From Tribonema minus (Eukaryota; Sar; Xanthophyceae; Tribonematales; Tribonemataceae): DNA of 64,000 nt. The notes below the pieces were generated by a model. That model was given only the letters and a program-made list of their open reading frames with translations. It made no database searches and was not told the DNA's origin. How positions within the stretch are numbered: the first letter of the stretch is position 1; each line of letters begins with the position of its first letter. Of this stretch, positions 35,131-47,100 are shown piece after piece. The stretch covers positions 186,001 through 250,000 of the forward strand of contig JAFCMP010000521.1 in the NCBI GenBank assembly GCA_017506865.1, read 5' to 3'. A program made the position numbers and the translations under genes.

Positions 35131-38100
35131 ATGAAACGCCGACGTAAAGGATCCACACCACGCAAGCATGCAGACGTCGCCGCAATCGCTGCTCGAACTT
35201 TCAACAGCGCCGAGACACCAAAGCAGCAGGATTTCCTTGGTGCTGATGCTGATGACGGCGTCACCGTGACGCTGTGCAAGCGCCATGTGGCGGTAAGACA
35301 TTCTCTATCGACCACAGCTGCTACATTCCGGAACAGCGACAGCAAGACTGTTGAAGTATCTAGTTGAAGCTGTATTTTGGTTGCCTCGTGAGCATCGAAC
35401 AGCTATCGTCCCTTGCACTTGCGACTGCAGCACCAAAGGGGATTTTTTCTCACCGATTGTTTCTGTATAAGCCATTGCGTAAGACTTCAAAGTAGCAATC
35501 ACTCGTTCTTTGCTACTAGACAAGTGAGCGGCAAGCACCATCTCGAATTCGGCGGATGCTGCTGGCCCTCAGGCCTTGCGAACCTCTGGTATTATGACGC
35601 AAGCAAGAGTTGCCGCATCTGACAGTGCGTCGGAGCCAGAGGCTTGCACACATGCAGAGATTCCGGCGGGCGGTCTGGCATCTCAAAACACCGTGTGCTA
35701 GTACATAGTGCGCAACCATGCAGCGCGCTGCCGCAGAAGCGTGCGCATGTCCACTCGCGGACCGATGCTGACGGTGTCTCCTCTTGAAGGCACCCGCGAG
35801 CTGCTGGCTGCAAGGTGGTACGCGTCAGCGATTTGTAACGCTTGATCAGCGGTGTACATCCGGCGCTGTCCATCACGCTGACCTAGCAGAAGTATGCTGC
35901 CGCGACAACGGCGGGTTGGCCGCTGGCACCTGCGCCAGTGCGTCATGCGCTTGTGTAATCCGTGCGATCATCGGTAATGCTTCTGTAATATCATCACTGT
36001 TCGGAGCCAGAACGGGCTAATCCGGCTCGGCTTCAGCTTGACGGTGCCTCCACAACGATTACAGCACAACTGGAAGGCCTCCCTCTGCCGGCCCGCGCTG
36101 GTCCCGCGCGTATAGAGCGACCGCGCTGCCCTCCGTCACCGAACCTGCGGCCAACGCCCACGGACTGACTGGCGCTGGCGCGTGCGCGCTCCGCTTCGCT
36201 CAGCGCGTCCGTATTGCGAATCTTAACGTCGCTGGCGGCTGCAGTTGCACAACCGCCGCCATTCGCACGAGCCAGCGACGCTCCGTAACGCATCTGCGCT
36301 GGGATGCGCACTGTCCCTTCGCCGGTCTCGTGCGCCAAGCGCAAGTCTGGCCCGCCAGCTCGCCCGGCAGGTGCTCGCAGGGGGTGACGGCGCTTTTGCA
36401 TTCTAGAACTGCTCTGATAAGCGAGTATTGGCGGTGGTCCTCCTGCAGGCCCACCGCCGCCCCCAATGCGCATTACATCATGGTCTTGATGCCCCCCAGC
36501 TGCGCCACTAGCACCAGGCCTCTCTCCGCGCCCCAGCAGAACACACCACCAACATACCCCCATAACTCAGTTCAACGCACACAGGCCTGACCCCCCCCGT
36601 ACCACCCGCGCCCCCCGCCCCCCGCCGCGCCCCCCGCAGCTGTTCCTGGGCATCCTCGCTGTCTACGTGCGCAGCGTGCGCCCTTCCGTGCCCGGCGGCG
36701 ACAGCGGCGAGCTGCTGGCGGAGGCGTGCGGCCTCGGCACCGCGCACCCCCCGGGCTACCCCCTGTTCACGCTGCTGCACCACGCCGTGTACCGCGCGGC
36801 GCCGCTGCTGCGCAGGTGCGTTCGCTCGCGCGCAGCGGCGCTGTAACAGTGGTTCCACCCGTGAGCGCGAGTGTGCGCAGCTGTAGCTGTGACTTATCGG
36901 GGGTCTGAGCGCTGCTGCTGTCGATGTGGCGCGTGCGCGCCGCGTCCGCGACGTGCTGGCGCGCGCGTGGCCGCTCAAGCACATGCGAACGGCGCAGGCG
37001 CTACGACGCCATGGCTCGCCGTGGCCCGTCACGGGCGGTGTCGAGTTCAGAGCGCCTGCGTTTGCCGCTGGTGCTCCGCCCGCGCAATAGACGTGTTCAG
37101 CTCGGCGCGTGCGGATGTCTCGCCCCTTGCGCGCGCAATTTAACCCGCTGCCGCCGAACTTGGGATGTTGAAACTGTCGGACAGCATAGCCATCGCCGTG
37201 TTTCCTCACGCCCATGCGCTGCGCACATCTCGCCATCCATGATGTGGGGGTCACCCTCGCTCACAGCGGACCTCAAGATCCCTGCTGCCCGCTGCATTCC
37301 GCACACTTGTCACCACAACCTTCGCTGGAAGCGCGCACGATCCGTACCCTGCGTGCACATCCTAGCGTTTACCTTCGGTATCTCAGGTGTCCGCGCGCCT
37401 CACGACGTGCCCCCCCCCCCTCCCCCCCCCCGCTGCGCCCCCCCTCGCGACCCAGGTTCACGCCGTCCCCGCCCGCCGCCGCCAAGCACTGCCCCATCGT
37501 CACCAGCGGCGCCGTCGTGTGGGGCGCGAACCTGACGCGCGCCCCGCCCCTCGTGCTCGCATTCCCGCATTCGCACATCTGTAGGTGTGCATTCGCACAG
37601 CTCACGTCCCCCCCCCCCCCCCCCCCCCCGCGCCCCTTTCTCCCCCTCGCGACCAGATTCGCGCCATCCCCGCCCGCCGCCGCCGAGCACTGCCCCATTG
37701 TCACCAGCGGCGCCGTCGCGTGGGGCGCAAACCTGCTGGCGTGCGCGTTCGGCGCGGGCGCGGCGGCGGCGCTGGCGCTCGCAGTTGAAGTTTGGACGGC
37801 GGGGACGCGCGCGCACTGCCCGGGCGCCGCGGCCGCGGCTGCGGTGCTGTTCGCGCTGTCGCCGCTGACGTGGGAGTACTCCGTCGGCACGGAGGTGTTT
37901 GCGCTGAACAAGTGGGTCCTCGGCGGCAGTTGAGCGGAGTGCCATTGCATGCGCTCGTGTGTACTTCAGCTTGAAGTATGTAGATGCACCAATTGCGTGT
38001 GCATGCTGTTTGCGCTCAGCAAGTCAGCGCTGCCGCTCAGACCCCCATGCCATTGCGCTTAAATGCACATTTGAATGTGTATCGTGTGTGTCGAAGCATA

Positions 38101-41100
38101 CCCGTTGCCGGCGTTGTTTCGGTCCGGATTGGCACTGGAATAGCTGACCTTCGCATTGCAATCAGGGGTCAGGGTCAGCATTCAACAAAATTTGCCTTTC
38201 GCTTGCGTGCGCCTGCGCGCCTCCCTGCTGCCGCCGCCGCAGCCTCCTCCTGGCGCTGCCGCTCGTCGCTCCATGCTCCTGTGCGTTACAGTCATGGTCA
38301 GTGTCCAACGCAGCTCGCTTTACATTTGGGTGTGCGCCGGCGACTAAAGCCAGCATTACACGGACAAGACCGATGTTCCATGAACAATGGCTGTCCTGCA
38401 CACAACAAGACAGGTTTTGCCCTGCTGCCGCCGCAGCCTCCTCCTGGCGCTGCTGGCTGCTCGCCGCCGTGGCGGACACATTTCGTGTTCCTTCGACTTG
38501 TGACGACGAGCCGCAACGCGCGTGTGTTGTTGACTTCCGCGCTACAATCAGGGGGTCAGACTGGGTGCTCAACCCCGCTTCACACTCGCGTGCGCGCGCG
38601 CCCCTCCCCGTTGCCGCCGCCGCAGCCTCCTCCTGGCGCTGCTGCTGCTCGCGTCAGCGCGCCTGCACCGCGCCCCCAGCGCTCGTGCCGCGGCGCGCGG
38701 CGCGCTGCTGTGCGGCCTGGCGCTCTCCAACCAGCACGCTGCGCTGCTCACGGCGGTGCCGCTGGCGCTGTGCGCGGCGCACGCGCTGCGCCACGCGCGC
38801 CTGCTCTCCGCGCCGCTGCTGGCGCGCCTCGCGGGCGCGTGCGCGCTGGGGCTGACGCCGTACGCGTACCTGCCGCTCGCGTCGCACGCACTACCGGAGG
38901 TACATGCGTCGCTACAGAGTATGTGATCAGAACGTCGGCGGCCGGTCATTTAGCCCCCACCAGGCATAGCATTGGCGCGCGTATGCTCAGCTATGCAGCG
39001 CTCCGCATGGTGTACCTCTGCAAGTTAGACACCCATGCTTTTGTCTTGGGGGGGGGGGGGGGCAGAAGGACAGAGACTCAGAGGGGGGGGAGATGCCATC
39101 TGGCGATGTCGTTTAGAAGTGACCGTCAGTGCACATTGGCACACTTTGAGTGTTTACAAGGATGCATGTAGATTCTGGTCGCAAGCTGGACACCTACCAT
39201 CTGGGCTTTGTCGCGCCCTAAGAGAGAATTGATGAAAAGTACGTGCGTGTGCGCACGCTCCGATGCGCGTGTGCGTGCGGGGGCGGGGCGCCAAGCGATG
39301 ATGTTGCTCGTATGTTGAGCGCTGCTACTGTCGCTGCTCGACCGAGGTCTGACGGCGGGCGCAAGGTGCACAGGCTCGGTGGCGGCAGCGCTCGTTGCTC
39401 GAGGCTGGCGTGCAGCTCCAGCCCTCTTGTACAGCGAGCGAAGAGTAAGGGGCAGCACTTGGGTTTAGGGTTAGGGCAGCACAGACTCGAGCCTCTCAGT
39501 GTCAGTGCTGCAATTTGAGGTTCACATATGTTGGCGCCCGTGGCCCAGAGCGCGTCGCCGGCGGTCGTCTTTAAATATATACCGCGCGCGAGCCGTCAAG
39601 CGCGGGGGCGGCGCAAGGCAGCACGGCCCGCCGCGGCGAACCGTAACTTCCACTTCTCGAGTGACCCTCCTCTATTTGGAGTAAATCATTCCTGACTCGA
39701 CACCATCACGCGACAACCCTTGGCGACGTCTCGCGGCGCAGGGCAGCTGGGGCGATCTGCGCACCCTGCACGGGTTCCTGCGGCACGTTCTTCGCGAGGA
39801 GTACGGCACGTTCCGCCTTGGCGCGACGCTGCCGGACGCGGAGGGCGCCGCGGAGCGCATCCGCGCGTACCTCACCGACGCGTGCCGCCAGCTCACGCCG
39901 GCGGCGCTGCCGCTGGCGGCGCTCGCCTTCGCGTGGGCGCTGTCTTCGCACGAGGAGGAGGAGGGGCGGCACGTGGCGGAGCGCGGCTCGCGCTGCTGCA
40001 CGGCGGACGGCAGCGGCGGCGGCGCGTGCGCAGCAGCGCCAGCAGCGGCAGCGGCGGCGGCGCCGTCCAGCACTGCCGAGTCGAGCACGGACGCAGCGCA
40101 GCCGCTGCGCGCGACGGCGGCGGCGGCGGATGGCGGCGCAGGGGCGCAGCGGCACGGAGCGCGCGCCGCAGCGCCGCCGCCGCTGCCGCCGTGGCGGGCG
40201 GCGTGGGCCGCGGCGCGCGCGGCGCCGGCGGGGGCGCGCGACGCGGGCGCGGCGCTGGCGCTTGCGTGGCTCACGTACGTGGTCGTGTGGCACTGCGTGC
40301 TGTCCAACCTGAGCCTGGCGGCGCCGATGCCGCGCGGCGTGCACGCGCGCTTCTGGCTGCAGCCGAACCTGCTGCTGGCGGCGCTGGCGGGCGGCGGCGC
40401 GGGGGTCGCGGCAGGGGTCGCGGGGGGGGCGTGGCGGCGCTGCGGCGGCGGCGGTGGCGGCGCGGCGCTGCTGCCGCGCGGCGCGGGGCTGGCGGCGGCG
40501 GCGGCGCTGAGCGTAGCGGTCGCGTGGCGCCGGTGGCCCGCCGCAGATAGGTATGAGTGATGGCGCTGTGCCAAGGCCTTGCTGTCGATGTATACGTACC
40601 GTATCACGCTACCAAGGAAAATTGTGTGCTGCACAACGTTGGGCGCCGGTGCTTGCCACGCAGCGGCAGAATGCTGGGCGCTGCGCAACGGGCGAGCATA
40701 GCGGCGCTGCCCCTGTCGCCGCGCTTGTCACCAGTGCTCAGCTGCTTGTGAGTCTGCGCAGCTGGCTGCACCGCGGCCACATACTCCATCGTGTGCTGCG
40801 GAGTACACTTGTGTGGCTGATATGGTGGTGCGGCATTGCGAACTGCACCGCTGAGTTGAACACTTGCTGTCTCGTGGTCGAACTGCCAGCATGTTCTGGG
40901 CCCTGGGAGTGGGCAGCATGAGGGTCACACTTCAACTCTTATCCAACCAAAACACTTATGTTACCCTCACACCTCTACCTCATCCTATTGGTCTTCGTGC
41001 ATCGCAACGTGGTATAAGTACGTGGCACACGCCACCAGCAGAAACATCACTCAGAAATGACGCATGACAAAGCCGCCGCGTAGTTCATCACCACTCTTAA

Positions 41101-44100
41101 CAATGCGTTGCTCAGAGAAAGCCATCATCCCACAAGCGCCCGCCCCCCGCCGCGGGGGCGATGCGTGGGCCGTGCACCAGCAGCACAGCGCCGCAAAGCA
41201 CTCTACTTCAGAGTTGCGCAGTCACGCAATCGCACACACGCACCCCCGCCGCCGTCGCTCTCCCTCACGCCCTGCTCGCCGTGCCCGCCGCAGGAGCGAC
41301 GCGTGGGCGGTGCACCAGCGCGGCGCCGCGCTGCTGGCGGCGCTGCCGCGCGGCGCGCTGCTGCTCGCGCACCAGGACCTCGACCTCAACGCGGCGCGCT
41401 ACCTGCGCGCGTGCGAAAGCGCGCGCGCGGACGTCGCTCAAGTGTCACTGCAGATGGCGCCGTACCCGTGGTTCGCGGCGACGCAGCGCGCGTCGCTGCG
41501 CGCGCGCGGCGTGGAGGTGCCGCTGCCGTTCGCGGGTGAGCTTGCGCCCGCCATCTGCGATGACGCGGTCGCAGCAATGCCGAATGCAAACGCTGCATGA
41601 TGTAGGTATGCGGTGCTTGACGCGCTGCGCGGCGTGCAGCTGCTGCCACCCTTCGACATCGAGCGCGCACCGCCGTGGCGTCCGACGACGGACCCGCGAC
41701 AACGCTCGCTTCGGAAGGCGGGATTGTGCCCGCCTATATTGTGCACAACCTTTTTGTTTGTTTCTTTGTTAGAGTGGGTATAGGTAGCGCAGCATGCAGT
41801 CCACCAGGCCGGGTCGCCGCCACCGGACCGTGAGGGCCATCGGTACTTTGACATGCGCGCGGTGCCGAGTTCAGCGCGCTGGTGACAGCCGACGAGGCTG
41901 TTCAGCGATCTATTTGCTGCACCGCCAGCCCACGCCGCGGTCACAGGGGGTCCTGTGGCAACAAAACTGTATTGCATGTCCTGGATGTCCCCTGGTGCAT
42001 GTGCATGGAGGGCCGCCGTTCGCGGGCACGGGTTCGAAGAAAACTCAAGAGTGCACTTGAACAAACAGGTGCGCAAGGCTGCGCTCGCCCGTCTCCTCCT
42101 GCTGCGCCGCGGACGATCTCGCGCTGAGCTGCCGCCGCGCCAGCAGCGATCGCCGAACGTCAAAATGGCTGTGCGTGCTGGGGAGCTATGCAAGCACTAT
42201 GTAGAGCCAATGCGGTAGCGTTCCGCGTCACGTCACGTGCCTGGCTCCTAGTCAGTGCAGGATCCGCAACTTTGACCACCCGCGCGCATCCGTGCCGCAA
42301 TTGGCGCGACCGTGCCGGGGACACTGCGCGCCGCAGCCTGCAGGCAGCGTATGCTCAGCGTCGACTCTCAATTATTTGATGGCGACACTCTGGAGCCATC
42401 TGCTGCCGCATCGTCTCGGTGCTTCGAACAACGGCACGCCACTAATGCCTTGAAGTATGGAGATGCCCCTTGACGTGTGAGCCCGCCGCGCGCGTGCACG
42501 CCAATCGGCGCTGCCTCCACATGTAGCGCTGGTGCCATGCAATCGGGTTTGTGGTAACACGTAACGTAAACAAGCACCCCGCGGGGACCGCCTTTGCTGT
42601 GTCTTCTGCTGTCTGTTTCTTGCGCGCCAGGCGTGAGTACGGCGCGCGGCTCTCAAGGCAATGCCCGGCTGATCCGGGGCATGTTGGAGGTGAGCGAGCG
42701 CTGCCACGACTTGAAGTACACGCCTTGTACTTCGCCGCTGAACATCCCGGTGGTTTAGCGCTCAGTCTGCCTGTAATGCCAGTGAGCCTGTAATGGAGGT
42801 GAACGAGCGCTGCCACCACTGGAGTTTGACACAACTAGGGTTTGACCCAGTAAGGCTTTGCTTGTGTACCAGCTCAACATTTGGGTCTGTATCCTTGATT
42901 CATTGCGCATATTGTACACTGCATAGGATAAAATGCAATGCGGCGCGCATGTCGGTTGTCAGTGCTCGCACGAGCGGCGTTTGACGTGAGCTGCCGCAAG
43001 TACGCTTTGGCTTGACAGCGCGGCTGGCATGCGGAGCGCTGCGCGTCCATTTGCGCTGCTTGCCGCCGGAGCACCGCGCAGCAGATGAATCGCTTTCTCA
43101 AGTGCACAACAGGCGCGCTGGTCCAGCAAATCAGGAGCATACCCCACACATCTGCTGCAAATTACACCGCTCGTTCTGATGCCATGGCGGGTATGGGAGT
43201 GCTGGCATGGCCAGCATTGACTCCACGTGCAGCGACGAGGATACCTGCCTCAGTGACGTCTGTCAGTCCTCTCTGCAGCCCCAGGGACTTCTACTTGACG
43301 TTTCATATTCTGTGCAGCGCTCGTGTCGAGCATGGCGCTTCCAGAGTGTCTCTACTATCATCACGGTCCGAGGCAACGCACCTGCCCCGCGCAAGCCCGA
43401 TGTCACAGAATGCCCACCGGTCCTGATCGTTACGTGTGCGCATGCGCTTCTGCGCTTTGCGTGCGACAGGCGAATCTGCCAACGCGCCCGGACTCCATAT
43501 TCCTGGACATGCAGGTGAGTACGGACGTTAGTGCCTGGTCGTGCTCACAGTGGCAGTTTTGCTCGCCCTGGGCGTCCCCGTCAACGAAGCTTGTGCTCGT
43601 GTTTGGCAAATGTCACTTTCCTTGCCCAGACTGGCCAATCTGCAGTGACCAGCAGCAACAGCACTACGTATGTCAGTCGTTGATGTCACGTTGTGCGGAG
43701 AGCGACGTGATTGTGGCATATGAGCAGCGTGTGAACAGCCGTAGTAAATAGTACTGCGGAGCGCTGCGACGGTTGGTGATGCTGCGCTCTGTGTCCTGAG
43801 CGGTGCTGAACTATGTATGCACGCGGCGGGGCGTCAATTACGTTCTGAGCCATATGACAACAAATGAACATTCACTCAATAGGCACGCAAACGTACCCAT
43901 AACACACCATCGGTCTGTCGCAGTCCCCGTGTGCCGAGTCATCACTTCACTGAGCGTTGCTGCGCCTCGCCATTGTTCCCCCCCCCCCCCCCCCCCCCGC
44001 GCAGGCCATGGAGGACACCGAAATCGGCACCGCGGGCCTATACCAGGGCGCCTACGCACTGCTGCCATGGGGGCCCCTCTTCCGCGTCACGCGCGTGCCG

Positions 44101-47100
44101 CCGCCGCAGCAGCAGCAGCGCGCCGCCTCCGCCGCCACTGCCGCCGCCGCGCTCTCCACGGAGCCCCGCCACGGCGGCGTCCTGGCGGCGCTGCAGACGC
44201 TGCGGCAGTGCTCCGCGCCGCTGCCGCCGCACGCCAAGTACGCGCCGGGGACGTGGGAGTTCGGCGCCGCGAGCTTCTACTGGGACGCGCACAATCAGGT
44301 GCGCGCGGCCGCGGCTGTGACGTGTCGTGTCGATGGTGACAGGTAGAGCGAGCATGGTGGGTCAAAGCAGTGCTTGTTTGAATTGCCCGGGTTCAGGTGC
44401 GCACACGCGGCGGCTGCGAACGCTGCAATGGGTCGTGTGTAGAGGTGACAGGCAGAGCGGGCGCGGTGGAATAAAGCAGTGCTTGTTTCATCGCTCTGGC
44501 TCACGGTGGGCAAGTGCTCGTGGAGATGATGGGTGGTGACGCATGAAAGAAGAATCCCGATCAGGGATGCGGTCCAGCTCGCTGCATGTGCTTAGGTTGA
44601 GGGGCGGGGCGAGGTTGCATTGGTGCACTGTCTGCCAGCACTTTACGCAGTGTGACCGTCACTGCAGGTGTTGCGTTCATGAAGTGGCGCTCGCTCGCCA
44701 CCAGTGCCGCCATGTACGAGCCCACCCTGCTCTGCTTGCCACTGTCTGCACAACAGCACGTTCTGCTACTGATTGAGGGCTGGTTCACCTCAATTTAACC
44801 CGATCGCTCGCACCCCCCTGTCGATCTCCAACATGTACATATGCCGGCTTTTTCGCGCCCTGAGCGAGGATTAATAAAAAGTACTTGTACATGTGCGCAG
44901 GCCACATGCCCCCCCCCCCCCCCCCCCCCGCACCATCTCCCAGAATCCCTCACATCCACCCCTAGCCTTCTTCGACTAGGTGCTCATATTCGTTGCATTG
45001 CGCGTATCAATGCTGCGTGTGCAGGCCGCGCTGTTCCTGCTGTCGTACGCGATTGAAGCTGCGCACGTGCTGGGAGCGCGCGGTGCAGGTATGCATCTGA
45101 ACTTGAGTGCGCTATATCTACCTAACTCTTGGTGCACGAAAGAACATAAGCATCGTATAGAAGTGCGTTGACGAAGTGGTATGAGTGCGCTGGAGGTGCA
45201 CGGTTGCATTTGCCCAGACCCAAACATGACTGTGGAGCTCGAGAGCTTTCGAGCTGCGTCACTGATTGCACTGAGCGAGCACGACCGAGATCATGCCTGC
45301 AAGTGATGAGCGCTCCGCTATGTGCAAGGATGCGCAACCGATGCCGGCGATTGCCGTTGTCTGTGGGTGGCGGAGAGCTCGCAGCCTCAGCTTGAGGCAG
45401 TGCGCAACAGTGCGCAACAGAGCGGGCGATAGACAACCTCCAGCTGACTCTGACCCTGAACGTTCAGCAGTCGGATACTTTGGGTGGCCCTTAAAGCGCA
45501 AGTCGTGCATCGAGGTCGCTGCCTCTGAGTTTGTACAGACCACCTTTCTATGCGCCACATGTGCACACAATGCTGGTTGACCGGCAATGGGTCGCCGAGC
45601 CGCCATTCACTGCACGAGCATTTCGGGCGCACATATAATTGCAGGGTAGATCCATGTTACAGCACCCGGGGATGCACATGCATCACACGACGTCATGCAC
45701 CACATGCATACGCCACGCACCCCCCGCGACACTTTCGTCAATGGCTTTGCATTCGCTTACACAGCATCCTGCACTGCGCACTCATAACCCTCCCCCATCC
45801 CCCCCCCCATTGCGCCGCCCCTGCAACTCTGACACGCGCGCCACCACCTGTCTGCGCAGAGGGCTTCGGCCCGTACGTGACAGCCCTCCGACAGGCGGAC
45901 GCGCTGCTGTCGGAGACGGACCCCGCGGTGGGCGCGAGCCACGCGCTCAACACGGGCGAGTTCGCGCTCGTCAAGAACAGCGCGCTGGCGCTCATGAAGC
46001 TGCAGAGCGCGCTCGCCGTCGCGCTGCAGCTGGGAGGTGAGAAGCGGTTACAGTGGCGATTACGGTAGCGGTTACGGATTCTTCTTCTGCTTTCTGTTGT
46101 TGCGCGTCACGGTGTAGGACGTGGCTGGTGGCGTGGCCTCGTGGAGAGAGATGCGCATGCACGATGTAAGAGTGTGCACCGCCAGACCTTGAGACGCGTG
46201 GAACGCTCCAGTCGCCTTGCTGTTGTTGTGTCAGCGCGGCGAAGCGCTGTGTTCACGTTTCACAGGCCATGTTTTAGGAACGTGCACCTAGGTACTGTGG
46301 ATGCCGGTGCACCAAAGGTCCAGCGGTGCGCAGCTGCAGTGGAGACTCTGTCATCGACGACTTGGCTGTTTGAAGCTGCGCAGCGCGCTGGCGATCACAC
46401 CATGCAGCCTGCCGACGAGCCTCGCAGCAGCACCCCTCGCCTTGTCAGCGAATGACTGTTGACAATCAGGCTCCACAAAATGCGTGGATTCTCAGCCATG
46501 TCAGACCATCAGCGGCCGCATGTGCGCATGGTGATGCAGCTCGCAACCTGCTGTGCAGTTTAAAGGCTCCCTCTTGATGTTCACGGTGAAGTCCGAGGAC
46601 TTGTCCTCCGTGAGAAGGGGGGGGGAGGCGAGGGGAAGCGGGGGGGGTCTACATTGGCAAGCGCCGCTGAGGCAAGCATGTGTGTGGGAACAGAGTGTAT
46701 GGAATGTAATAATATTTCAAGGCTCGTAGGCGCTTCTTTCGATCTGCGGCAATGGGGCAGCAGCGCGCACAGCCGTTTTCACCAGCGCACTTCCTCACAG
46801 ATACCTCATGCGCCGGTCAGAATCGTGGGGGAACAGCGCACTCGACGATGTGCCTCCCCCTGAAGCTGCTGTTGCCATCATCATTGCATCTCATTTTTTC
46901 TCGTTGATCATCACCACCAAGGCTAGCGCATTCCATGCGGCCCATCGCCCTGCACTTTCACTGCTTCTCAGCTGCATGCTCATCATCCCGCACTTCACCC
47001 CCCTGCGCAGACCAATTGAAGTTGCCGCCCGGCGTCCCCCACGTGACCCCCGCGGAAGAGGCCGCCGCGCGCGCGCGCTGCGTGGCGCTGCTCAGCCGCT

